A stretch of 64,000 bases of DNA from Persicobacter psychrovividus (GTDB lineage Bacteria > Bacteroidota > Bacteroidia > Cytophagales > Cyclobacteriaceae), in assembly GCF_036492425.1 (NCBI RefSeq), contig NZ_AP025296.1, positions 170,977 to 234,976 of the forward strand, written 5' to 3'. Within the stretch, counting starts at the first letter, position 1; each line of letters starts with the position of its first letter. Below, in pieces: positions 11,536 to 19,749 of this stretch. The translations under genes and the position numbers were made by a program. Under the pieces are notes generated by a model. That model saw nothing but the letters and a program-made list of their open reading frames with translations. It was not told where the DNA came from and searched no databases.

Positions 11536-13236
11536 ATGAAATTTATCAATAAAACAATGGCTATTTTATTAGCCGCAGGAATGGGACTGGCCTCATGTAC
11601 TTCCCACTTTGAAGATTTAAATACGGACCCCAACCGCCCAACAAAGGTGGATCCGGCTCAGCAGTTTGGCTGGACCATCGCCAAAACTGCCGGTGACCGT
11701 TACGAAAACTGGCGGGGGAATTTGATTTATTCCTCCTGCATGATCCAGCATTTTGCGGGCACCACCATGGGCTGGTCTGGTGATTACTATACGCTGAACA
11801 TGGCTTATAATAATGCCCAGTGGGAGCGAAATTATGGGCATCCGGTGAAAAATATTGAGCAGCTGGATTTCAATCTCCAAAAATTGGCCGAAGAAGAAGG
11901 CCGTGAGATTGAGGAAGAAATGGCTTTGGTGAATATTTGGAAAGTGTTTGTTTACCATAGGCTTACCGACCTTTATGGTCCGGTGCCATTTTCTGAGGCG
12001 GGTCGTGGCTATACTGAGGGAATCATTAACCCGAGATACGATTCAGAACAGACCATCTATCTTGGGGATGGCGAAGTGATGGGGATGCTGGAAATGCTCG
12101 ACGAAGCAGCGATCACCCTTGAAGCAGCGGGCGGAAGTAACGTCTTTGGCAATGCCGATATCATGTTTCAGGGAGATGCGCAGAAGTGGGCAAAGTTTGC
12201 CAACAGCATGATTTTACGCCTTGGAATGCGAATTTCCGGTGTGGCTGAATCAGAGGCTAAGGCATTCATGCAGAAGGCTATTGAGCGCGGAGTGATGGAA
12301 AGTAATATGGATATTGCCTATATCGAGCATGAGTTTGGCAATGACCCTTACGGCCTGGGGAACAATGGGGTATCGCAGGTGTTTTTGGAAAACAGTGGTG
12401 CTTCAGGGCATGATTTCCGTTTCTCTGAAAGCTTCATGAATGTGCTCAAGCATTTCAATACGGCACAAATTGACCCTCGACTTGAATACATGACCGGGGT
12501 TTACAATGCTGGTTTTGATAACGGGCAGTATTTTGAAACCTACTATCCTTTTGATGGTTCCGCACCAACAAGTTACGATGGTTTGCCGAATGGTCTGGAG
12601 CCTGTACAGGCTCAGGCATTGGCGGAAGAAAAAGGCTTTGATGAGCTCTTCACTTCGGGCATTGGTCACCTCGGTTTCCCACAGCCCAACCGTACTTATA
12701 TGACCACCCGTGAGGCGCCAACCATTTTTATGTCTTATGCTGAAACGGAATTTTTGCTGGCTGAAATTGCCGTAAGGTTCCCCGAGTTGGCGCAGGATGC
12801 CAATGGGCATTATCAGAATGGTATTGTAGCGGCCATGGAGATGCTTGATTTGTACAGTACCAGCGGTGCGTTGGTTCCTCGTGATGAGATTCAGAATTAT
12901 GTCAACAGTTTGCCAGTACTGGGCGGAAATAATCGCAGTCCTTTAGAATTGGAGAGCGACCTGGATGAGATTCATACACAAAAATGGCTGGCGTTGCTGT
13001 TCAACGGATATGAGGCTTATGCCGAATGGAGAAGAACACAGTTGCCAAGTTTTGTAACGAACAATCAGGTGAGTCACCCACAGGGAATTACCAACGGTCG
13101 AATTCCTGGCCGATTGAAATATCCAGATATTGAGCAGGGAACAAATGGTGCCTCGTGGGCCAAGGCCGTGGATATGCTTTCCAATGGTGAAGATACTTTC
13201 CTCAATGACCTTTGGTGGGCGAAAAAGAACTTCTAA
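11536..13236 (+). CDS. SusD/RagB-family surface lipoprotein (SusD-like_2 type)
   Basis: A 566-residue SusD homologue that caps the SusC transporter and binds substrate outside the cell. It is a lipoprotein with lipobox GLASC (Cys21). The early sequence (SHFEDLNTDPNRPTKVDP) and the C-terminal TQKWLALLFNGYEAYAEWRR resemble the SusD-like_2 subgroup. It is co-transcribed with susC (25-base gap) and closed by a terminator. The SARP-like regulator gene follows in the same direction 212 bases later. Confidence 0.92.
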   Translation: MKFINKTMAILLAAGMGLASCTSHFEDLNTDPNRPTKVDPAQQFGWTIAKTAGDRYENWRGNLIYSSCMIQHFAGTTMGWSGDYYTLNMAYNNAQWERNYGHPVKNIEQLDFNLQKLAEEEGREIEEEMALVNIWKVFVYHRLTDLYGPVPFSEAGRGYTEGIINPRYDSEQTIYLGDGEVMGMLEMLDEAAITLEAAGGSNVFGNADIMFQGDAQKWAKFANSMILRLGMRISGVAESEAKAFMQKAIERGVMESNMDIAYIEHEFGNDPYGLGNNGVSQVFLENSGASGHDFRFSESFMNVLKHFNTAQIDPRLEYMTGVYNAGFDNGQYFETYYPFDGSAPTSYDGLPNGLEPVQAQALAEEKGFDELFTSGIGHLGFPQPNRTYMTTREAPTIFMSYAETEFLLAEIAVRFPELAQDANGHYQNGIVAAMEMLDLYSTSGALVPRDEIQNYVNSLPVLGGNNRSPLELESDLDEIHTQKWLALLFNGYEAYAEWRRTQLPSFVTNNQVSHPQGITNGRIPGRLKYPDIEQGTNGASWAKAVDMLSNGEDTFLNDLWWAKKNF

Positions 13237-13257
13237 GATTTTTGTATAACCGTTTGG

Positions 13258-13289
13258 AAGGGTTTGATTTTATATCAAGCCCTTTTTTT
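13258..13289 (+). terminator. Rho-independent terminator after susD
   Basis: Stem AAGGGTTTGAT (13258-13268) with ATCAAGCCCTT (13274-13284) and one G-U pair, followed by T's to 13289. Confidence 0.85.
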
Positions 13290-13448
13290 GGCTTAAATTT
13301 AAACTATCATAAAATAGTCATAAATATCCCAAAACGATTTAATTTGATTTTTATCCCGAAGAGTGTAATTTTTGGTAAGGTAATTGGATTGTAATTTTAG
13401 AAGTAACCTACCAATGACTCTCAATAGTGTTTAATCAAATATAGTACT

Positions 13449-16010
13449 ATGAGCAGTCGATTTGTACCCTTAGTTATTGCTGTAATTTTTCTTTCCTTCC
13501 GGGCTTTCGGGCAAGGAAATGTAGGCGGACTTGATTTTATGAGTTCAGAAAAAGCGCTGGAAAATACCGCGACGCTGACATTGCCGCAGGAAGGGTTCCT
13601 TCCTTTCAAAGAGGATTTTCAGCTTAATTTTGAGATTGATATTCACGATTGTACGACTTTTGGTAACATCCTCAGGATTGTCAGTGAAAATGGCCATACC
13701 CTCGATATTTTTTATCGACCAGGCGGGGCATCAAGTCAGCCTTACCTGAAACTGGTCACCGACAAATCCGCCGGGAACATCATCATACCCATCCCTTCAC
13801 AGTACTTGCTTGAAAACCAATGGACAGATTTTTCAATTGTAATCAGTAAAGATTCAGGATTATTGACGGCGCATTGTTTTGGGGAAGAATTTGAACAGGA
13901 TTTGGGGGCTGTTGATGCCGATGAAATTAAAATGTTCTTTGGTATGTGCAATTACAAAGGCTATGCAACAAAAGATATTCCTTCTTTTTCGGTACGAAAC
14001 ATCGGTTACAAATCAAATACATTGGAATACCTGTGGCCCCTGCAACAAGCCGAAGGGGAAATCGCTTATGAGGAAAATCATCATCGACATGGACAGGCTC
14101 TTAACCCCAACTGGTCGGCGCAAAATCACCACCACTGGCGGCCGGTTATTAGTACGGAAACCAATTTTCACCCTGCCCTAATTTATCAGCAAAAACAAAA
14201 TTTACTCAACATAGTCGGCGGATCGAATTATCAGGTGCTTGACCTCGACGGCAAAGCGATCATTAAACAAACGGACAATCCCAAAAATAATGCGCCGGTA
14301 TTTTTGGCGGGGCTGAAATCCAATATTGGTGAGGCGCAGTATATGGTCGATATTCGGGGCTCTAAACTGTCCAAGCCGAGTCCGTGGTTCAGTGCCAAAC
14401 AAATGAATGCCAAAGAGAAGATTGACTTTTGGCATACCACCCTGATGGAGGATACAGACCGACAGGAGCTGATTAGTTTTGGTGGCTATGGCTGGTATCA
14501 GTATAACAACAGCTTCCGAAGGTTTAATGCTTCTGGCGTTGATACGGTCCAGTTTTCAGGTGATAAGATCAGTCCAAGATATTTTGCTTCCGCAGGATTT
14601 TTGAAGAATAATGAGTACCTGATTTATGGCGGTATGGGGAACCATTCCGGAGATCAGGCGATGGGCACCAATGTATTTCACGATTTATATAAAGTGAACC
14701 TGCAAACGCAGTCGGTAGAAAAACTGTGGGATCTTCCTGAGTTAAAAGCGGACCTGTTGAATTCCGGTAATTTGGTGATTGCCGCCGACAGTGCCTCGTT
14801 CTATACACTGGTTTTTGAGGCCAATGCCTATGAGGTCAATATTCAGCTGGCCAATATTGACATCGCCACCGGAGCAGTGAAGATCGTCAGTGATGCCATA
14901 AAAACGAAATTCAAAGATACTGAAAGTGATATTGAGCTGTTTTACCAGCCGCAGAGTCATAAATTTTATGCCGTGATTGTCCATAGCGATTACAATGATA
15001 ATACGGCGGAGATTGAAGTTTATCAGTTGCATGGCGATCCGATAGGTCTTGCGGACTTGAAAAAGCTGAGTCCGGGTGGATTTTTGGCCACATCAAAAAC
15101 GGTACCCACCAAACCACTGACCCTTCTTGGAGCCGTCATTTTTCTGGTAACGGGCGTATCCTTTGGGGTTTATCGTAAAAAATCACAAACCAGTGAGCAG
15201 CCGGTAAAGAAAGTCAGTTCACCTTTTTTGGTGAAGATGCCAGAGGAATATGAGGCATTTAAAATGCCGGCCATTGATCGGCCCCAAAAAAATGCCATCT
15301 ATCTTTTCGGAGGGATGAAGGTGTTCAGCCGCGAAGGAGAGGAGATCAGTGCGCAGATGACCGAAAAGTTAAGACAGTTGTTCTTGACCATCCTATTCTT
15401 TCCCTATGCCCATGGGCGATATATTAATTCACAGGAACTCGCCGAGGTCATGTGGCCCATGGCACCAAAAAACAAGTCGAAGAACAATCGCTCTATCAGC
15501 ATTCGCCGTTTGCGGTTGATTCTTGAAGCCTGCGACGGCATAGAAGTGATTTACAAAAGCAATGAATGGAAGATCAGTTTTACCGATGGCGCCTATTGTG
15601 ATTTTGAAGTGTTTACCACATTGAAATCTCAGCTGAAACAGTGTGAATCACCGAAAGATAAAATTGAATTATTCCAGCAATTGTATCAGGTGGTGAGTCA
15701 GGGCGAAGTGGTCGGGTCCATTCGTAGTGAGTGGCTCGAAGATCATATGGCACATATTCGTTCGCATATTATTGAGCAGTTGATTTCCTTTGCAGAAGAG
15801 TGCAATAACCCCGTGTGGGTTTGTGAAATCAGTGATATGATTTTTAAATTCGACAACCTTGAAGAGCAGGCCCTGGACCTGAAAGTTCGGGCATTGATGC
15901 ACCTGAATAAACTGGTGCAGGCTCGTAATGAATTCGATCGGTTTTCAAAAAATTATGCGAAACTATTTGGGGAGGCTTACAATAAATCATTCAACAGCAT
16001 CGAGGTATAA
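13449..16010 (+). CDS. Membrane-spanning one-component regulator: LamG/propeller-like ectodomain, one TM helix, cytoplasmic SARP/BTAD-like output
   Basis: An 853-residue protein with an unusual layout. Residues 1-22 are a signal peptide (IAVIFLSFRAFGQ). Residues ~30-200 look like a concanavalin/LamG-type sandwich, and ~240-545 contain repeated blades with motifs such as YLIYGGMGNHSGDQ and ELISFGGYGW, as in kelch/galactose-oxidase propellers. A single TM helix lies at ~557-575 (LLGAVIFLVTGVSFGVY) and is followed by basic residues. The cytoplasmic part starts with an OmpR-like winged helix (~612-705: NAIYLFGGMKVFSREGEEI, NSQELAEVMWP, RSISIRRLRLILE) and ends with a helical BTAD-like region (~710-853), together resembling SARP-type activators. 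It most likely senses a glycan in the periplasm and acts directly on DNA, perhaps on the susCD promoter upstream. The domain assignment is by pattern; the function is inferred. Confidence 0.7.
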   Translation: MSSRFVPLVIAVIFLSFRAFGQGNVGGLDFMSSEKALENTATLTLPQEGFLPFKEDFQLNFEIDIHDCTTFGNILRIVSENGHTLDIFYRPGGASSQPYLKLVTDKSAGNIIIPIPSQYLLENQWTDFSIVISKDSGLLTAHCFGEEFEQDLGAVDADEIKMFFGMCNYKGYATKDIPSFSVRNIGYKSNTLEYLWPLQQAEGEIAYEENHHRHGQALNPNWSAQNHHHWRPVISTETNFHPALIYQQKQNLLNIVGGSNYQVLDLDGKAIIKQTDNPKNNAPVFLAGLKSNIGEAQYMVDIRGSKLSKPSPWFSAKQMNAKEKIDFWHTTLMEDTDRQELISFGGYGWYQYNNSFRRFNASGVDTVQFSGDKISPRYFASAGFLKNNEYLIYGGMGNHSGDQAMGTNVFHDLYKVNLQTQSVEKLWDLPELKADLLNSGNLVIAADSASFYTLVFEANAYEVNIQLANIDIATGAVKIVSDAIKTKFKDTESDIELFYQPQSHKFYAVIVHSDYNDNTAEIEVYQLHGDPIGLADLKKLSPGGFLATSKTVPTKPLTLLGAVIFLVTGVSFGVYRKKSQTSEQPVKKVSSPFLVKMPEEYEAFKMPAIDRPQKNAIYLFGGMKVFSREGEEISAQMTEKLRQLFLTILFFPYAHGRYINSQELAEVMWPMAPKNKSKNNRSISIRRLRLILEACDGIEVIYKSNEWKISFTDGAYCDFEVFTTLKSQLKQCESPKDKIELFQQLYQVVSQGEVVGSIRSEWLEDHMAHIRSHIIEQLISFAEECNNPVWVCEISDMIFKFDNLEEQALDLKVRALMHLNKLVQARNEFDRFSKNYAKLFGEAYNKSFNSIEV

Positions 16011-16053
16011 CGAGGTTCAAAGCTCGAATTGAAGGCGCTCAAAAATGATTGAT

Positions 16054-16109
16054 CAGCCACTGACCCAATAGTGTAATCTGCCGCGAGACTCTGTCTCGTG
16101 GCAATTTGC
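16054..16109. repeat. REP-like palindromic element, copy 1
   Basis: Element of about 56 bases. A conserved left part (CAGCCACTGACCCAATAGTG) is followed by a hairpin core GCGAGACTCTGTCTCGTGG (16083-16101) and the tail GCAATTTGC. The core pairs CGAGAC with GTCTCG. This is the most diverged copy (aatctgcc instead of cacctgtc before the core). Confidence 0.8.
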
Positions 16110-16176
16110 GTAATATTTTAACTGGCCAAAATTCACATCTAAACCTTTAGGGACACCATAGGTGAAGAGGCTTTAT

Positions 16177-16232
16177 CAGCCACTGACCCAAAAGTGTCAC
16201 CTGTCGCGAGACTCCGTCTCGTGGCAATTTGC
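16177..16232. repeat. REP-like palindromic element, copy 2
   Basis: Full element with core GCGAGACTCCGTCTCGTGG at 16206-16224, 123 bases after the core of copy 1 and in the same orientation. Confidence 0.85.
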
Positions 16233-16358
16233 TTTTGAAATTCAGCGCTTGCGAGGGAAGGAGGTAGCCCAGTTATGGTTTTGCATCCATTTGAAGTTCA
16301 TCACTTTTTCGATATTCGAGATATAATCGGTTCAAATCCTTTCAGCAGTTGAGCGCCA

Positions 16359-16526
16359 TCAAGGATTTAATGATCGGTTTTGCAGACCCTTTTGTCCCTT
16401 AATTGTTTTCCGCAGTTTCTTCAGAAAATATACCCTTCGTTTAGGGCTGAAATCAGGTCCTAAAATTTCCTTTTGATATTCCTCGAACACCAATGTAAGA
16501 CCCTTCGACTGACTTTCTTGTACCAT
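16359..16526 (-). pseudogene. Duplicated 3' end of batD (55-codon fragment)
   Basis: The complement encodes 55 residues from MVQESQSKGLTL to QNRSLNP and then a stop. It is identical to the C-terminus of the BatD-like protein at 16815-18137 except for Leu to Pro in EILG(L/P)DFSP. It lies in unit 1 of the tandem duplication, has no upstream coding sequence of its own and should be non-functional. It happens to retain an ATG at its start. Confidence 0.9.
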
Positions 16527-16531
16527 TTTTT

Positions 16532-16566
16532 CACCTGTCGCGAGACTCCGTCTCGTGACAACTTGC
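16532..16566. repeat. REP-like palindromic element, copy 3 (left part missing)
   Basis: Core GCGAGACTCCGTCTCGTGA at 16540-16558. The CAGCCACTGACCC left part is replaced by the batD-derived sequence that ends unit 1, so the duplication joint lies at the left edge of this element. Confidence 0.85.
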
Positions 16567-16988
16567 GTAATATTTTAACTGGCCAAAATTCACATCTAAA
16601 CCTTTAGGAACACCATAGGTGAAGAGGTTTTATCAGCCACTGACCCAATAGTGTCACCTGTCGCGAGACTCCGTCTCGTGGCAATTTGCTTTTGAAATCC
16701 AGTGCTTGCGAGGGAAGGAGGTAGCCCAGTTATGGTTTTGCATCCATTTGAAGTTCATCACTTTTTCGATATTCGAGTTATAATCGGCTAAACTCCTTTC
16801 AGCGGAGAGCGCCATCAAGGATTTAATGATCGGTTTTGCAGACCCTTTTGTCCCTTAATTGTTTTCCGCAGTTTCTTCAGAAAATATACCCTTCGTTTAG
16901 GACTGAAATCAAGTCCTAAAATTTCCTTTTGATATTCCTCGAACACCAATGTAAGACCCTTCGACTGACTTTCTTGTACCATTTTTTC
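16533..16988. repeat. Tandem duplication, unit 2 (contains the functional batD 3' end)
   Basis: Second unit of the direct repeat described for 16078-16532. Its right part (16815-16988) is the 3' end of the intact batD gene, and the similarity stops inside batD just after the run of T at 16982-16987. Confidence 0.9.
16634..16689. repeat. REP-like palindromic element, copy 4
   Basis: Full element with core at 16663-16681, exactly 123 bases after the core of copy 3 and 457 bases after copy 2. Confidence 0.85.
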
Positions 16989-18137
16989 AAGATTATTTGC
17001 TGCTGAAATAAATTTTATCCATCGATACAAACAGGCATAAAATCGGGTGTTATCTCCAGCGGCCAGACAGGTTTTTTTAAAGGCGTAATATTCTGATGCT
17101 TGGTACACTTGCCAGTTCGTTTTGAAAGTTTTAATCGCCCACCTCAAAATGTTTCTGAAGATTCCCCCCCCGATCACGGCAGCTATCAGGAAACCGATCA
17201 GCAGCCAGCGATTCAGCTTTTCCCAGCCGTCAGAAAGTGCAGGAGTTGGCGGTGGTGATTCCGCAGCAGCCCAATTTTCTTCCAGCGATTTTTTTTGTGT
17301 AGCCAACAGTGCAGGATCATCATTGGGCAAAACCATCACTTTAATTGCCGGCAAAGATTGGTCGATCCAGCGGTGTTGTTTTACACTCCAATAGCCAAGG
17401 GGCACAGCAGGCAGCTCATGGGCTCCTTCCTTTTCAAAAAGATAAGCAACCGTTTGTTCTTGTTGTGCATAAATGGCCTCGCTGCGGTCGGGGGTCTGTG
17501 TCGTCCGCTTGGGGCTTTGCGGGTAGGTGCTGATACCGTCGGTGGTTTCCCAAAGCAGGGCGGGCAGAAATGCAGCCATTGTTCCCATGGCCTTTACATT
17601 CACCTTGCGCTCAATGACTTCCCCTACCTTGAGGTGCTTTACAGGGCGGGACCACGTCTCTTTCCTGCTGATATTTTGCGCGACAAGCCACTGATCACTG
17701 CTGACATTCGGCGGGTTATTCATCACCGTCAAAGCAGTGCCGGCGACTCTTTGTCTGATCGGCTCCCCTTTGAATTGGCCAGGCGCAGGACTGAAAACCA
17801 CCACTTTTTGTGGGGGAATCTGTAAGGTTCCTGCGGAGAAAGGATAGATCCAGTAATGATAGGCGACGTAGCTGTAGGTTTTCCCATTTCGGCGCTCACT
17901 GCCTACCTGATTTTGTGCAGGTACCACAAAGGCATTGCTTAAGGTAAGGGGTTCAAATTTGGCGCCATCAGTAAACCAGGTGTCTGTAAAAATTTTTACG
18001 GTGTAACGGCAGGGTTGTCCAGTATATACATGATTTGGCCTGATGTTTACCTGACTGTATACATGTTGAGCCTGCCCCTTAATGGGGGAGCATAGCCCTA
18101 TCAGCAGAAATATTCCTAAATTAATGGCTTGTCGCAT
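16815..18137 (-). CDS. batD: BatD-like membrane protein
   Basis: A 440-residue BatD-family protein of the Bacteroidota 'aerotolerance' (Bat) system, whose molecular role is unclear. Signal peptide 1-23 is followed by a periplasmic beta-rich region starting VYSQVNIRPNHVYTGQPC (typical BatD: 'v.....vyvGqpf...v'), a TM helix at ~308-330 (RWLLIGFLIAAVIGGGIF) and a cytoplasmic helical tail. It is the last gene of the minus-strand operon, and its start overlaps the end of the preceding batB/C gene by 17 bases. Its last 55 codons are duplicated downstream. Confidence 0.8.
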   Translation of the reverse strand: MRQAINLGIFLLIGLCSPIKGQAQHVYSQVNIRPNHVYTGQPCRYTVKIFTDTWFTDGAKFEPLTLSNAFVVPAQNQVGSERRNGKTYSYVAYHYWIYPFSAGTLQIPPQKVVVFSPAPGQFKGEPIRQRVAGTALTVMNNPPNVSSDQWLVAQNISRKETWSRPVKHLKVGEVIERKVNVKAMGTMAAFLPALLWETTDGISTYPQSPKRTTQTPDRSEAIYAQQEQTVAYLFEKEGAHELPAVPLGYWSVKQHRWIDQSLPAIKVMVLPNDDPALLATQKKSLEENWAAAESPPPTPALSDGWEKLNRWLLIGFLIAAVIGGGIFRNILRWAIKTFKTNWQVYQASEYYAFKKTCLAAGDNTRFYACLYRWIKFISAANNLEKMVQESQSKGLTLVFEEYQKEILGLDFSPKRRVYFLKKLRKTIKGQKGLQNRSLNP

Positions 18138-19749
18138 GTGCTCTTTTCAGTTGATATTCAAATTTGCGTTTTAAAAATTGGCGAGGATCTTCCTGCACAT
18201 CTCGAATCATAATCATTCGGGCATCGATGTGCTCCTCCTGCGTGGAATCTTCCAAAAACTCATCATTTTCCTCAGCAGCGTGCACCTCTGATTCCGCCTC
18301 CTCTGCGAGTCGCTCCTCCTGCATTTGGGCATCGGTGGCTTCCTGCCCCCCTCCGCTCAAATCCTCCTCTGCGTTATTATTCTGCTTCATCTTTTCAAAA
18401 AGAGGAACTTCAGTAGTGTCCGACAATTGCGACAGTTCAAGATTTTGGGCGATGAACCATTGTTGTATTTTTTGGAGTGCTCCGCGGTTTCCGGCATAAG
18501 TGCTGTCCATCAAATGAGATTGACAGAATGCGTTGTAGGCAGCATTAAAATTATGATTCCGCAGGTAGCTTACCCCCATATTGTAGTAGCCCGAGGCGGA
18601 AGAATCTGCGGCAAAAGCGGTAATGGCTTCCTTATAGGCACCCGCCCTAAAATAGGCCACACCTTTGTGCAGTGGTTTATCAAACAAGGCTGCCGCTGTA
18701 TGATATTGTCCTTGGTCAAAAGCCTGTTGCCCCTGATAATCACGACTGAACAGAAGGTCTTGCATATGGGGTTCAGCATCACATGCCGTGAGGGAAAAAC
18801 AGACCACCATAAGGGGGGTAAAGCCTTTACGGAACCACAGCAAGGTAAAAAAAGTAATGGCCCACATGAGATAATAGCCATGTTCCACCCAAGTGGCTTC
18901 CAGTTGCTGATCATCAAGCTGATATGTTTTTTGCACTTTCAGTGCTTTGGCCAGTTGCTCAACATCGCTATGGTCAAGGGTTGGTATTTGTACTTGGATA
19001 TTTTTAGCATCCTGCAGTTTTTTGGCCTGCTGTTGCAGGTGTCCGTCGGCCCTTCTTATCGGCATGATGGTCAGTTGATCTTTACGGTTTTTCATGAAAC
19101 CTTGCAGGTGGAGCACCAATTCGTCCTCAAGGTGATCGGTCATCAGGAGGTAGTGAACAGGTGCCTGATTTTTATGGCTCAGCTGTGTGGCCAGCTGCAT
19201 TGCTTCTGTCAGGTTATTCCCTTCTGAGGGCATTATTGAAGGATGCAGGGATTCCAGGTGAATGGATAAGGTTTGGTAATCGATGGTGGGGGGCATGAGC
19301 AGGTGGGCACTGCCGGCATAGGCAATCAGTCCAATCCTTACCCCTGGATCGGCATGCAACAGGTCTTTGATTTTATATTTGGCTCGCTCCAGCCGGTTGG
19401 GTTCCAGGTCGTTATTGAGCATGGAATTGTTGACCTGCAAAAGTATTAAGCAGGTGGTTTCAATTTTTGCGCCGGGTTTATCTACCTGCTGAAAACTTGG
19501 CCCACTTAGCGATAAAACGGCCACCACCCAACCGAGAATTAAAAGAATTCGGGCACCAAAAAGCCCCCTTAAATTGCCTGCATCTGTCACGTACATCCGT
19601 AGGTGTGGCGCTATATACTTCAGCCAATGGTCATTTTTTTCTGACTTGATCAGGTAAAGCATCGGGAAGAGTAAAACGGGGATCAAAAGCCAAAGGGCTT
19701 CCGGCCGGATAAAATGCAGCTGATGGCTTAAAAGTTGAAGATTATTCAT
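18121..19749 (-). CDS. BatB/BatC-like fusion: VWA-type domain with degenerate metal site plus TPR-like tail
   Basis: A 542-residue membrane protein. Two N-terminal TM helices frame a short loop. A von Willebrand A-type domain at ~95-290 follows (PNRLERAKYKIKDLL is characteristic of BatB), then a TM segment near 310 and a lipobox-like SLTAC. A TPR-like region (~350-460: AYFRAGAYKEAITAF, GYYNMGVSYLRNHNF) and a very acidic tail follow, as in BatC. The metal-ion site that should read DxSxS is QVNNS (105-109), so two coordinating residues are missing. ATG 19749 is chosen because it overlaps the batA stop by 8 bases, as batA overlaps its upstream neighbour. The frame extends upstream to 19881, but that part lies inside batA. 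Confidence 0.75.
   Translation of the reverse strand: MNNLQLLSHQLHFIRPEALWLLIPVLLFPMLYLIKSEKNDHWLKYIAPHLRMYVTDAGNLRGLFGARILLILGWVVAVLSLSGPSFQQVDKPGAKIETTCLILLQVNNSMLNNDLEPNRLERAKYKIKDLLHADPGVRIGLIAYAGSAHLLMPPTIDYQTLSIHLESLHPSIMPSEGNNLTEAMQLATQLSHKNQAPVHYLLMTDHLEDELVLHLQGFMKNRKDQLTIMPIRRADGHLQQQAKKLQDAKNIQVQIPTLDHSDVEQLAKALKVQKTYQLDDQQLEATWVEHGYYLMWAITFFTLLWFRKGFTPLMVVCFSLTACDAEPHMQDLLFSRDYQGQQAFDQGQYHTAAALFDKPLHKGVAYFRAGAYKEAITAFAADSSASGYYNMGVSYLRNHNFNAAYNAFCQSHLMDSTYAGNRGALQKIQQWFIAQNLELSQLSDTTEVPLFEKMKQNNNAEEDLSGGGQEATDAQMQEERLAEEAESEVHAAEENDEFLEDSTQEEHIDARMIMIRDVQEDPRQFLKRKFEYQLKRAHATSH

Larger units (their letters stand above)
16078..16532. repeat. Tandem duplication, unit 1 (about 457 bp)
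   Basis: This segment is nearly identical to the following unit at 16535-16988. Shared landmarks sit at a constant offset of 457 bases up to ~16345 and 456 after a 1-base deletion near 16346/16803. It contains two REP-like cores and a copy of the last 55 codons of batD. About a dozen scattered substitutions separate the units, so the duplication is not very recent. The junction falls at a REP-like element. Confidence 0.9.

Noticed and set aside
16054..16689. CRISPR array suggested by regularly repeated palindromes
   Set aside because: Only four copies with unequal spacing, the 'spacers' are themselves duplicated, and there is no cas gene. REP-like elements plus a tandem duplication explain it.
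17295..17825. 176-codon frame opposite batD
   Set aside because: Antisense shadow; the minus-strand BatD-like protein explains the sequence.
18325..19227. 300-codon open frame on the plus strand opposite batB/C
   Set aside because: The minus strand encodes a recognisable VWA/TPR protein with tight operon spacing. The plus-strand frame has no domain, start context or homology signs and is a shadow.
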